Positions 44,853 through 58,477 of a DNA stretch of 64,000 bases are shown piece after piece (positions within the stretch are counted from its first letter, which is position 1; every line of letters begins with the position of its first letter). The notes below the pieces were generated by a model. That model ran no database searches. It saw only the letters and a list, made by a program, of their open reading frames with translations, and was not told where the DNA came from. The DNA is from Paralichthys olivaceus. Its lineage: Eukaryota; Chordata; Actinopteri; Pleuronectiformes; Paralichthyidae. The position numbers and the translations under genes were made by a program. Location: positions 3,351,001 through 3,415,000 of the forward strand of contig NC_091112.1 in assembly GCF_024713975.1 (NCBI RefSeq), written 5' to 3'.

Positions 44853-47800
44853 CCCTGCGTGGGAGGCTACCATGGCAAAAAACAAAACATAAACGTGTGT
44901 CATCATTACTTTGAAATCTAAGCTTGAAAAAGTGTTAATCACCTGAATTCTGCTCTGAGCTTTTTTTTTCAAGAGTTATACAGATCGTTCGTTCACACAT
45001 GACACAAGCTGCTCCGGATTGAAGACGTCAAAAAATGCCAAATTCTAGATTCCTGGATCTGCCCCCTGATCCAGAACTGCACCATTATGTAAAGTTTCAG
45101 TAGTTTTTGCTTGATATTGCTTGCAAACAGCAAACAGCGGGGAAACCTTGGAGAGGAAGTAAGAAGCCTGACAAGATAAAGATTTATCTGATGTAGACTC
45201 AGAGAAGTAGAGACGTTTATTTGTTCTATTATCATCAGCATCTAGACTTTAGAGCAGATGTCGCAGATTTGATGGAGAAATCGTCTTTTTGGTTTTGCTA
45301 AAAATGTAACCATGGAAACCAAGAAGTAAACAAATATCCTGGATCTGCACCAAAGTTCAAGAGTTGTTAATCTCATCCTCCCACCGATAAAATAGTTTTT
45401 TTATTATGATAGTAATAATATTTTTATTTAATTATAATTCATCAAGTGGTTAGTCATCAACAAACCAACGAACAGGAGAGAAAACCTCATTAGCGGAGGT
45501 GATAAAAAAAACATGGAGCTCTCCTGAGAGCTTTGATAACAACGTTGCAGCATCGATCTCACACGAGTGTCACAGAAACACACAGACACACTGAACCTTG
45601 AAGACAGGGTGCGATTCACATTTCTTTGTGGAGAACTTGGCAGCGCCGACTCTGCAGTGGCGTTTATATTCTGACGCTCTAAATCACTTTCTCTTGATTT
45701 AGCAGAGGGCGAAAGATTCACCATCATCTGTTTTGTTGTGGTAACGGTGAGACAAGATGGTTTCTAACGTACGACATCAGGACAGCAGCCGTGTGAATGT
45801 GAGAATATGACTAATATGACCAGAAGACACATTGAAGCTGAAGAAATAAACAGACCTCAGCTCCAGTTCAGGCCGAACTGACTGACCTCTGCTCCTCTGT
45901 CTGATCTGGCTGTGACCTCCGGAGCATCTGGAGGTGGAGGGATACATTTTTTTTAACTTCAAACCTCAAAGGGACGTTATTACACAAACTTTTAAACACT
46001 CACTTGGAGCCGGGAGGCCGAGACGTCGTCAGACCTGTCTGGCAACTATCAGAATCACAGATGAATTACGGCATGAAGATATTTTTACACCACAGCGTCT
46101 GCCATATGTGGCGAAACTGCTTCAACACAACTAAAAAAAAAAAAAACAGTAAAAAGATATTTATTCTGATATGAAACAACAGAAAACCAGACGGTGAAGC
46201 TTTCGTCCAACTGAGGCCACAGCGTTTACTGTTTATGTGTCCGTTGCCATGACCCACTTTTCACCGTGCTGTCACATTTGATGCGGAGGATCTAATTGAA
46301 AAGAAGTCAATCTATTGATCTGTAAGTGTGTGTACAACAAAGTCCTAAAAATAAGCCTGTGCAGCACCAGTGTGACATCTGTGTCATGTGGCTCTTTGCC
46401 CGCATTGATTTGCTCAAGAGAAACGTTTGAGCAAACCGAGAGGGGTCTTTTATTTGTTTTGTGCAAATGTTTTTTAGTTTTACTTTGATAAAAAAAAAAT
46501 TATTTTATATGAAGCTTTGAAGAGGGGAATGTCGGCTGATATGAGGCGTCCTGTGAGTGCTCAGAAAATGTTTTTGAAATCTAGAATTTTTCGCCAAAAA
46601 TGTTGTCGACTGCCATCGTGTGTTTTTTTAATGAAACCAGATGTTACCATATTTGGAAAAGCAGGGGGTGGAGCCTGACTGAGAGTTCAAGGGCACGCCA
46701 CGCCCACCACTTTACTATGTGTCAATCACACGGCATCCTCATGGATATGGTGCTTTATCATCTATTTGAAAATTAAAATCTTTCTGTGTTGAAGAAGACT
46801 TAGAACTAGAGATCTCAACCATTTACTGACGTTATTAATCAAACTACTTTTTGCATCCGTGAAGTCGCCCTCCTCTGGTGATTCGAGAGAATACAGGTCT
46901 CTTACAAACTCCTTGTTTAACACTTTTGGTTTTCCTGAGAGCTTTGCTGCTACTTCACCATGAGGCCCTGTGTAGTCAGTGAGGAGCTTTGTTATTTTGT
47001 GTGTCTAACATGAGCAGGAAGGTGGCGTTTGATATGAAGTAATCCAGGAACTGGTTTCCTGTTTCACGGAGGTCGACAGCAGCTGGAGTGGACTGATACA
47101 GACCAGCGCTCCGACCAGGAAACCCCTGACAAACGAGGAACTCCAAAAAAAATTAGCAGGACGGCACCGTTTGACTCATTACGGGGCCGAAACGCGTCAA
47201 CACGATCCGGGTTGTGATAACACGACAGTACAGAGGGAACTGATCAGACGAAGAGGTATTCAACAGCCTCCGTGAACAAATCAGCTGAGAGACCAGAGCT
47301 GAGACAATGAGAGAAAAAGTGCCACAACCCCCCCCCCCCCCCCCCCACCCTCCATTTACTGCCACGTCAAGTCCAGGCCACAAGCCACAAGATGTTCTTG
47401 GCCCACGTTATGAGGCTTCTACTGCGTAACAGGGTCGGTCCCACAGAGCCGTTCTGTAGTTCACCACAGCCTCCGCCAACCTTTTTATTTCTTTAAGTTT
47501 TTCACTCAGGTATCATTTAAGACGAGAGAAGCCTTTGACAAAGAGCGACGTGAACAGAGACAATATTATCACAATATCAGGTTCGTTTACACAACCAGCG
47601 ACCGGAAAAATGGAAACTTCTGCCGTGACTCAACTCAGAACAACAATTCTGTATAAAGTCGAGACGTGAGGACATAGAAACGGTCGGCGTACCTGTCCGT
47701 CACTGTGCACGAGTCTTCAGCCTCAGAGACAAACGCCGCTGAAGCAGAGACGACAGAAGTTAACGAGCGAGTCATTGAAAAGTCGTCTTGTGGCAGTTTG

Positions 47801-49371
47801 GGCACGTTCGTGTGTTTTTGGGGCGGAGCTTTGACGAGAGAGAGTCAGCGGGAGGAGGTGGGATGTAGTTGCATATTCTAAAGTTTATCAACCGTAGCTT
47901 TAATCAATTTGTTGTTTTAATGTTGTGGCTGATCTGTGTGCAGGTGTTCATGGTCCTCAGAGGTTGAACCCCGCAGACGTTTCACCATCGTGACGTCAAA
48001 TTCAATAATGTTGCATGAGAAAATGCAGGGCTGCTGTATTACATCGTGCCGCTGGGTGTTTTTTTTCTGGCCACTCGATGTGTTTAGTGATGAATCAATA
48101 TCTGTGAGTGGCAACTAACACATAACAGATGTGGACATTGATTAATATGTGGTAGATCTGTGCACATCTAGAAAATGAAAAGGGGATAATTCATTCAAAC
48201 CCTAACAGCATGTGAAAATACTATATATGTATGTACTGTACTGTGGTTTACTCTTTATATATTGTATATAACGTGGTTTATTTTGAACACACACACAACT
48301 AATGATGAATAATCTCCTTTTTCAAAAATGTGGCTGCAAACAATTTGAGGAATCAAGTGATTTTCTCTGTTTGAAACCCGATCCGGTCTCAGTCTCCGAC
48401 TCTCAGTTTACTCTCAAATACTTTGTCTGCGATCATCCAGAGACTCCGCTCATCAATTATACTGCTCTGACATCTAACAAGGCCACAGCACGCCATAAAA
48501 AGCATGTCGTAATCCTATTTGGCTCCGATCTGGCTTGAAAATGCACATGTTTCGCTCATGTTACCTCACCGCTGACAAAAGACTTCGGCACACTACTGTG
48601 CAGGATAACGTATGGCTTTGGCCACCTCTCCCAGACTCGCCGCGAGCCAAAGGGAAGCATTGCAACCCTCTCCAGTCAGCAAGTTTTATGGCGGCGTGGC
48701 CGGCCTCCATCTCCTCTCGGGCTCGGGCTCGGCCTCGGCGGAGGAGTTTAGACCGTGCACCCCCCCAGCCTATAGCTCCGGCTCCGGGCCAGAGAATATG
48801 ATTCACACTTTCCATGAGCAGACATGTTTGTAACCTCTCCGGGGACGGTGTGAAAAAATGTTTAGCAGAGGGGAGTCGGGATGAGAGCGAGAGGGCTGCA
48901 CAAACAGAGACAAGGTAGCAGGGCCAAGGGGCGACTCCGAAGTTTGGGTGGTAGATCAAAATCACCCGACTGTCAAGTTTACTGCTGGTACTTTATTTGT
49001 GTCCTGAAATTGAATCTACATGCACTATTTCTGTACGTCTGACAAGTACACACGATTATTAACTGAGTAAAAATCCAAAACTCGGTGACTTTCAGGGTCT
49101 GAACTCGTGAAAAGTGTCCGGTGACGTTGTCTGACGTTTAACAAGCGTCCATGACAAGAAATCACAGTAACGCCACACCTGAGCGAGGCCGTAAAGTCCT
49201 ATCAAACCCTGCCAAAGGTTTTAATGAAGTGAGAAGCCGCATTACGTCGGGAATGTTAAAGTGAGAAAAATGTCCTTCAGTTTTCCAATAAAAACAAGAG
49301 TAGTTATGGGTCCACTACCTCAGAAATATCCATTATATGGTTGTGGTGATTCAATTTAATACCTTGAATTC

Positions 49372-49403
<32 letters not shown>

Positions 49404-52400
49404 AACTGCACCTCGCGAGCGGCGGTGGCACCAGTTACAGCACCATCACAGATTAGTCCTCGGGCTGAATCCAGCCAAACATCCCTGCAGACAGAGCTAA
49501 CAAGTGTTAATGTATTTACCCAGACTGCTCAGAGGAAGTGGCATGGGAACAGTCTGAGCCTCGCAGTCTGCGGCCCAACAACCCCGTCTCGTTCGCCATC
49601 GTCAGGAAGCTCGGCCAGACGATTCAGCAGGGGCTCTGGTGACGGATCAAAGCCGCGCTGCTCCGTCCGCTGATAGCTGCTGGTTAGTGTTTCTTCATTT
49701 ACTGCACTCTTGTCCCAACGGGGACTTTACGCACGGCTGGGCTGTGTTTTTTCTTGCCCAGAGGAAGATCATTTATCCAATTTATTTCAAAATCACCGCA
49801 GCGCAGAGCACGTGGCCCCCGAACCTCTGTGGCGAGCGCGGAGGGCCACAGCGGTGAGATCATAAACTTTGCTCCTAAAATCCTGCTCGCTCTGAGATAA
49901 ATAAAGAGCATGAAAAAAAAAAAAAAAAAGCATTTATTTTATCAGGGAGATTCGGGCCCGGTCTCATTCAGGGTTTAAAGCCAAGTATATCAAACACAGG
50001 ACCACCCGGCGTCTTTGATCTGATTACAAGTTAGACGCAAAGGAAGGACGCACCACAAGCGTGAGGGGATATTAAAAATGCAGGACTTTTGATGGATTCT
50101 ATCCCAGTAAAGTAAAAGCAATGAAGAAAATCTGGGCACATCGCTCCCACAACAATGTTCTTCTTCTCCTGCAGCACATTTCAACAAACCTGGTGCAAAC
50201 CTTCACCGAGGCTCAACACTCACTGGATTCTGATTCTCATTTGGATCTTCGCCAAATTACTAAAACATCAGGATAAGTTAACTATGTGAAAAGGTTTTCG
50301 TGTGATCCTGCCAGCTAACAGATGACAACATAACCTCCTTGGCCTCGGAGGTAACAAAGACAAGAGAGTATATTTACCGAGCGGACAATGGAGGGTGGGT
50401 GAATATTCTCTCGACAAGAAAGAAAAAACATTTCCTTTAAATCATAACGGTTGAGGAGATTTGTGCCAAAACAAAAGCTGCAAACTGAGTTTTGAAGGTC
50501 AAATGTTTCAGCTCTTGGCAAAGTCATACAATATTTTTACATGAAAAATACTATAAGCACCTGCAGATGTATTATGGGTAAGATAAACCCTCGTTGTTAA
50601 GTTAATTAAGGTTCTGGATGGTTTAGTTCGCTTTATATTTTTTCCATGAACAATAATCATTTTTAAAAATGTCTTCGCTCACCATCATCGAGGTACATCT
50701 GGTCCAGCTCCTGGGGTTCTTGTTTGATGCTGACGGCCAGCGGCGGGGAGCTGCCGTCCTCCTGCAGCGAGGCTCGCCCTCTCTCTGGCACCTTAGGGTG
50801 CTGCTGGGCGTCCGGGCTGGTGCTGCCGCTGACGGGCTGGGCTGGTGTCATGCAGTGGGTCGGAGAGAAGGGAGCGTCGGTCGGAGTGGAGGGCTGCGAG
50901 GTCGGGGAGGAGGAGGAGCTGCTGGGCGGATAGAGGTTGGGCAGCTGGTAGCGCCCGGGAGTCTCCTGGATGATGGAGACGTGGGGGATCGGGGACTGGG
51001 GCCCCTGGGGGCCGGCAGGGAGGCACTTGGAGAAGTGTGACGGCGACAGGTCGTGCAGTTTGGGGCTGGTGCTCGGGGAAGAGGAGGAAGGCAGCGAGGC
51101 AGGTTTGGCCGGCAGTCTCTCCTGGCTGACAGGGTAAGGACCGCCAACGACACACGACCGGAGGTCAGAGGTCATCATGGGGGTCATGACCTGTGGGGGG
51201 AAGTATGGCTTCGGGTGGAGGGACACAGTGGAGCCGTGCTGGGTGCACACCAGAGGGGCGTCGTAGTCGTCATGCGGCTCCGTCTTTATTGTCGGAACTG
51301 AGGGAAGAGGAGGGGAAACGAGAAGGAAAAGCTAAATGAGTAAACACATATTCCAACCGTCCTGCGAATGTGAGTGAGCGAGTGGGTTTGTGGCTAAGAG
51401 ACCCGCTGCCAAACAAACACTTTCATCAATGAGCCTCTGTGTCTGGGCCCGAGCTCTCCCACCCTCCTGCAAATATTCACAAAACTCCAAAAAAGAGGAA
51501 AAAGGGATGAGTCATCAACAGCAGAAACATCCAGCAGCTCCTATAATAAAAGGTTTGTTTTCTTTGGATCTGGCTCCGGTGCTAATATCCACCGAATGTG
51601 TGATATGAAATATGTTTGTCAGCCTCGTACACAGCAGGGCTCAGTAATTTAAAATAAATTACTGCTTACCCATCGAGACAAAGGGAGAAAAAAAATAGAC
51701 ATGAAAGATTTAGCTGAAGGACACAAAATGGTGGCTCCGGGCTGTACGTGGATTGTGGTTATTGAACGAGCACGGACCAACGCTGAGTTCAAATGAGGCG
51801 GTCGCTGTGAGCTTGGCCACACCAACGGATTCCAGCCCAAAACATGTTGGACGCTGTATTTTTAAAATGTGGACCATCAATCTGCCGCAGCTCAGGACAC
51901 GACATCAGACTCACATAAAAAAAAAAAACATTTCACTCCAGTTACAAAACGACATCACGTCTCTGACCCCGAGCTTCTCTCAACGACTTTCACTGCATCA
52001 CTCCGCTGGATCTATTTCTGCTTTTCACGGCTGAAGCTGTTTTAGATCCTGATACAAAACATGTGTTTGAAGCAATAAATTACTTCAGTTTTCCTTCTGC
52101 GAGTTTTATTCTTGTGTTTTATTGACGCACATTCTCAGTTGTTTATCTGGATCTATTTTGGCTCTTAAAAAAAAAAAAAGATATTTTTTCGATCTCACAG
52201 GCCGTGCCAAACTAAAGACTAATGAGACTAGAGAGAGTGAAACTGGGGCACGTCGTGTCTGACTGAGGACTGAACTGTAGAAAGAGGAACTGCGATGAGA
52301 TGGTTGCACCGACCGCAGGACTGAAATAGCACACGCACCCCTATTTTGGGTCTGTTTGGAGGAAGCTGCCTGTGGAAGCTGATGCAGAGCAGCAGCAGCA

Positions 52401-54100
52401 GCAGCAGCAGCAGAAGAAGAAGAAGTGCAAATGTTTGTCTTCCACAAAAGCGAGGCAGCGTCTGTGGTTCTTGAGCGTGAAAATCATGTGCCATGTGTAC
52501 TGTACGTCCCAGAATAAATGTGTTGTTTTTGTACAAACTGCGGTCACACCTGCTGCTGCTGCTGCAAAAAAAACATGATTCATTGAGTGATTTCAAAAAA
52601 ATGGAGAAACTGAAATTAATCTAAATCCTATTATTGAAAATTGAGCTTTTAAACTTTTCTTGACATTCTCGCCGAGGCCTGGCTCGTTGCCCCCACAGCG
52701 CTCACCCTTTGGGAGACGCTGACCAGACTGGCCGTCCCCGAGTCCGTCCCCTCCCTCGCACTCTCTGCGTCTCGAGGACAATGCAGCACTTTCACAGTGG
52801 GGCACTCCGTCGCCCACGCACAGGGATGGGCCAGTTCACTTGAATCACAGCTTTGAACCACCCACTGGATTTTCACTCCAAGCCCAGAGCGCAATTAGCA
52901 ATGGTTTTTACATTTCAGTTTGTGGGTCACTGTTTATATTTAGCTTGGCAACAGGTTCCCTATTCAAATAACACGCTTTTCCCATGCCCCCTTTCCCCAA
53001 CCCTGGTGTGTCCAGTCACTGCTACAGGTACGGAAAATAACACATTTTATAGTTTTTTCTTTTCTTTTTTTTTTTTACAATGGAGGAATAATAGCGTTGC
53101 TTTGTTCCTCCCAAGAGAAACCACCAGACGAACAGATTCTGACTAAAGTGTTTTTAATTAGTCTGGGATGTGAAGGCAAAGAGCAGCCGGAGGGTGAAGA
53201 TAGGAAAGAAGAAGAAGAAAGTCTGAGTCTTAAAATTGACACATCGGTCACGAATGTAATTTTCTTTTTTCCACCAAAAAAGATTTTAGGCTTCATCAAA
53301 TGTCAAGACTGGAAAAACCTTTGTTTGTCGGTGAAGGATCCAACACCTTGACCCAGCTTATCTTATATATATATCTTATATTTTATTCATTTGTGCTGTT
53401 TTTCAGAAGAAGTAATTATCATTTTAACTTCTTTGTACAATGACAATAAAAACTTTCTATTCTAACAGCTTTCGTCTTCGAAGCCATAAAACTCAGACAA
53501 GACAATTCTTTCCTCGTCATAACTTCCTCTCTCTTAAAGAAATGTTGACCTCCCCTCCAACAGCTCTGCTTCCCATTAAAGTGCTGATGAATCCATCCTT
53601 TCTTTTTGTCTTTCATTAACATTCTGACAGACGTCTCTCAGGCTGCTGCCACGGAGCATCTTCAGGGTCAAAGCTCACATCTAACTCCTCTGACGTCTCA
53701 TTCACTATCTGCAGGACACGGGGGAGAATGAAGAGGGGAGTTTTTACCGCTGGCAGGAACGTAGGTGAAACGCTGATACTGGCTTCTTTTCCTTTTGCCG
53801 TTGCAGACGTAGAAGTTGACGTGCACGGGAGTGGAGAGTCTTTGGTTCCGATACGGAGGAATCTCAACCAGCAGCGAATTCTGCAAAACAACGGATCCAA
53901 CAACTTCAGTGTAGAAATGCACAGTGTTGCTTCTGACTGCATCCTTCCACCTACTTGAAACATATTTAACATTTAATCAGTGTGTGAGCTAGTTCTTAAT
54001 TTGTTTTGTCAATTTCTATTAAGATATTTTCATAAATAAAGACATAATTCAAGATCAGGATCGGTACTTCTTCAAATCCAGAACTCCTGAAGTTGCGTGT

Positions 54101-54140
<40 letters not shown>

Positions 54141-57100
54141 GGGCCGGTGGATAAAATCTGGTTGTAATCGTGAACGAGCCACAAAGGGACCATGAATGAC
54201 GCCTATAGAGGAGCCTGGTTATTTGAACAGTGAATAACTCGGCTGATGTGAATAAATTAAAAGCCAGGAGTTGTCCGGATAGTTTATTTCCCCAGCAGAG
54301 CTTCCTGCTGTCTGCAGAGACCACGAAGGCCGGGAGCGACCACGAAGGCCTCAGCCTGTGAACACATCAGCCTCCACATGTGTGCGAACGTACGGTCTAT
54401 ACGTCGGAGCGCGTTGGAGGCGCTGCTCGGTAGCCGGGGAGGAAGTCGTACGTCTACACTGGCCCCCGACGTATACAGGTGAAAGCTGACACAGGTTTTA
54501 TTAAATCACAGCAGCTGTAAAGTCAAGTGAAGCCAGATGAGGCTTCTCCATCCGTCCATCCTTCAGAGACTTAGCCGATAAAAACTCTGGAAACACTTCA
54601 CCGTTTGTGTGGAACTGGGAATATTTGCAGCGCTGCACTCGTGTGGCGGCTTTCCAACACGTCAATTTATACCTTTTCGTGAAAAACAAGCTTAATTTTG
54701 AAATCAAAACCGAGCGAAATCATTCAAATGCGCTTAAAAGTTCTCGTCGTAACTCACAGAATGTTGTGTGAAAGTGTTCGAGCTGTTTTTAACCTGAGAA
54801 AAGCAAACGTGACAAAGTGAACTTGAGGGAACATCCCTGGACGTGCGCTTCAAGGCCTTTTTATCTACGTCTACGTGACGACTCTGACTGTAAATCATCC
54901 CTGCAATGGAAACTGAATCATCCCTCCGGTCTCAGATCTGCGTCTCTCTCTCTCTGGGAGCTGACGGAGGCGGCGAGGTATTCTGAATCCTGTGGTCACG
55001 CTCTGCGTCCTGGTGCAGCGGCAGAGGTTAAACCTGGCCAAGGCAGCGTCAGTGTTTAAAATGGGACCAATCCAGCAGACTGGGGGAGAGAGGGCGAGAG
55101 GCCCTTTGTCTATTCAGGCCGACAGATGTGTCCAAGCAGTCCCTGTGTGTGTGTCTGTGTGTGTGTGGGGGAGAGAGGGAGTGAGAGTGTGTGTTTTGCA
55201 ATGAGGAGACACAGGGAGCAGGTGCAGTGCCTCAAATATAGACACCCTCTAATCCCCTCGTCTATCTACCTCCCACCATCTCTCCCTCTCTGTCTGTCTC
55301 TGTCTCTCTCCCCCTCTCTGTTTGTCTGTCTCTCTCTCTCTGGCCAGGACAGCTGGACGCACCGTCGAACTCCCACATGTGGAAGGTTGAACTTTAAAAA
55401 AAACCTTTTCGCACATCTCAAACACGACACGGCTGTTTCCCCCCTCGCTCCCCCGAGGACCTCGCTTCACCTCTGAGCTGAGAACACGCACCTTCATATC
55501 GCAGGTACACGTCTGTGGAGCGTGTCTCCACCAGTTTAATTCTCAGTGAGGGAACATAAGAATTTATTTAAAACCATTGATTTAAAGTTAGAATTCGTCT
55601 CTGTTACAAATCAGGGGATAAAATGCAGAATAAAAATGATTAAAACAACTATCTGACTGACTGTATTAAACTAAATATACAGAATAGAAAGTAGAAATGT
55701 AAATGTGGCACCTTTACTTAAGTACATTTTTGTTTATTTGTACTTATACTTAAAGGTCCAGTGTGTAAGATTTAGGTGAAATGGGAACTATTGGCAGAAT
55801 GTAGAATAATCCTCATGATGATTGTAGTTTTCTTTAACCCAGAAAAGGCCCTTTATATTTAAATACTTAAAAATTCTACACACTGTACTTTTAATTCAAC
55901 AGTTTAAGTACTTCCTCTACCACTGGGTACCTCTTTGTGAGATCCCTGTGTTTATGTGTGACTAAACTTGAAAATGAAAATGTTTAAAAGGTTAACAACA
56001 GGTTTGTTATCTTTAAAATAAATAAGATAAAGATTCCTCATCATGATAGAGTCACTTACAGGTTTTGAGGCGTCTTTCTCAATCTTGGCCTCAGTCTCCC
56101 AGAGGTGATGACCGTCTAAAAGAAAAAGGAGAAAAGAAAAAGTTTTTTTTTTTGCGATGACAAATCATTAAATAATCCTCCTACTTGGATCCGAGCAGAA
56201 ATGAAGAAATGGAACGAGTGTTGTTGCTATTATCTGTTACATCAGTGACATATAAAACTGCTGCGGAGAGCCGAGGGCTGTCGTGGACGTCATACTGTCT
56301 GACCTCATGAGCTCATATCCTCAGTCTGACAAACAAGAGAAGAGGACGACAAACTCACAAAGAGAGAAATCTGATGCAACCTTAAAAAAAAAAAAAAAAA
56401 TACCAGAGAGATGAGCGACATCGAGAGAAACCTTGACTTCATCGCTGTGTGGAATCCCAGCATGCTCGAGCAGCTGGAGGACTCATTAATACGACTGGAA
56501 ACTGACAACTCTCCTCTTTCTGCTCGTGTTCTCATAGGAATCTCTCTGTTACGCTCATATAATGATTAGTAAACGGTATTTTTCTCCCTTTTCTGGTTGA
56601 TTCTCCTTAAACATCCTACAAAAAGCAGTTTTCCCATCAGGCAATCAAAACACACGCACTTGCTAAAATAGTTTAATTTGTGTGCTCTGCCCGATGAGAA
56701 GTGAGTGAAACTATATTTTTTACCAAATGTATTTGACACAGAGGGAAACGGCTGCACTTTCTTTAGACCCCTGACTCATGAACAAGCCCCGACAAAGATG
56801 TTCGATGAGCGTGAAAGTGACTTTGCATGAAGCCGGAGCTGCGGTCTTTAGAGGAGAAAGGTCAGCTGCGGTTAAATGGTCTTGAAGGAGATGAACTGAG
56901 ATACGTGCTGCGCTGCTCCACAGGCAGTTTGATAAGCGCGGGGTTTGAATGGGGCCGGCAGCTCCCCGTGCAGATGGACGGAGGAGAAGTGAGGTGGCAG
57001 AGATGGAGGAGGTGCAGCCAGGCACTGACAGCTTCTATTATGTCTGAGGAGACACTGGGAACCTGTTAACGTCTCTCTGCTCTGTTTTGATTTCTCTTTA

Positions 57101-58446
57101 CTTCCCCTCCCCGTCAGAGTTTCAGCTGCAGCTCCGCAGGAAACGGTAAAATCACGCGTATCACCCAAAAGAGAGCAACACCTCGGTGAAGGAACAAAAT
57201 GAATCTGTGCACGCAGGCTGCAGAGAGAAGACAAGTGATGGGAGACGTCTGACTGACAGTGTGTGACTGAGAGCTCCAAGAGTTGTGAAGTTGTAGTTCA
57301 AACTTTGGCTCTGAAGTTTAACAAAATGTGTGTCGAATGTGTTTAAACGACACCTTGACACCTCTTTCCAATATTTGCATTATAACAAAGGGAACAGGTG
57401 TCTCATGATTTAAAATGTTAATCATATAATCGTCTGTAAACTAAATGATAAGTTGAAAATATTCAAAAATCTAGAGCAGTAAGTTTCCTTGAAATTCTGA
57501 GTTTTCCAAACGTTTTCAGTTTCACAGACTTTCTCAATTACACTTAGCTCGGTCACTTCTCTCCTGCACCTGCTGAGAGTTATTTTGTGGAATTGGGACG
57601 TGGCTCTGGTTTTAATATCATAATTTCTTGGCAACATTTTCGTGAGCCTGATGTGGTGGACGTCATATTTCAGGGAACTGGGCCTCAGACTGTTGTTAAA
57701 ACACAGGCTGTTATTTATAAAATTATGTCTGTGAGAGTTTTTAGAGCAGAATATGTTGAACCTGTGGCAGAGTGATGCCCAGTTTAATACCAGCGATGAT
57801 ATAACATGGAGGGAGGCAGTGGACGTGGAGGCAGAGGGAGACAGACAGGGTGTAAAGAGATGGAGACACTTCAGCAGCACGTTTGGGGAGATGTCACGTC
57901 GTCCGTCTTCACACACAGTCTAAGGTGAATCTCCGGGAATGAATCAGCGACATAAATCACTCGTTCGGGGAGAAAATATCTCTGCAGCTTTTCCCATGAC
58001 TGTCTGGGAACAGCTTGTGTCAGGAAGTGATTCAGTTCAGTTCATTCACCCGAAAGATTTCTTCTTTAAAAACGAAAATGTCTGCAAACGCCACTGAGCT
58101 CCACACGAGAGAAGACTTCGTCCTTCAGTGGCGTTCCGATTGAAATCTGTTCACATGTCTATAAAACTTCTGGTCTCCAGCGCTCTCGGCCTCTCGCTGC
58201 CGCTCTTCTCTTTGGGAGCCGGTCCAGAAGGGAAGCCTTTCGCAGTCGACGTCAAACCACAGGAGGTAAACATGTTTTCCAGATCTCCCACTCTCCCTCT
58301 GTTTCCCCTCGTGTGCTTTTCTTTCCCTGACTCACAGTCACATCATTTTTCATAGCAGCACAGAGATAGAAAAATTAAACCGAGCAATTTGTTTTCAGTG
58401 CCCGGGCGCACCTACTGCCAGGAAACTTCTCAAGAGCCGGGGAAAG

Positions 58447-58477
<31 letters not shown>

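Larger units (their letters stand above)
43617..50682 (-). other. nfatc1: nfatc1 last intron
   Basis: About 7.1 kb between the tail exon and the terminal exon. It contains microsatellites, dispersed repeats, a C-run and a GC-rich patch at about 48600-48850. No conserved coding exon or RNA gene was recognised; ORFs here are short, low-complexity or lack homology. Confidence 0.6.
53881..56059 (-). other. nfatc1: nfatc1 intron between Rel-homology exons
   Basis: About 2.2 kb holding a GT microsatellite, a CpG-rich patch with a 10-bp inverted repeat (54398-54407 and 54466-54475), a CT-rich tract (about 55262-55345) and a nested MITE. No coding exon is seen. Confidence 0.6.

Noticed and set aside
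48561-48965. 134-codon minus-strand frame in a GC-rich intron patch
   Set aside because: No recognisable domain, no splice or promoter support; length is explained by GC-rich composition.
50669-51153. Several 70-120-codon frames on both strands over the nfatc1 tail exon
   Set aside because: They are shadows of the Pro/Ser-rich GC-heavy exon; only the frame giving IKTEP and IKQEP motifs fits NFATc1.
52372-52578. Glutamine/lysine-rich frame
   Set aside because: It is only the translated CAG/AAG microsatellite inside an nfatc1 intron.
53616-53972. 118-codon minus-strand frame over the nfatc1 Rel-homology exon
   Set aside because: It is a different frame from the real exon (53748-53880), which shows clear NFAT motifs and correct splice phases.
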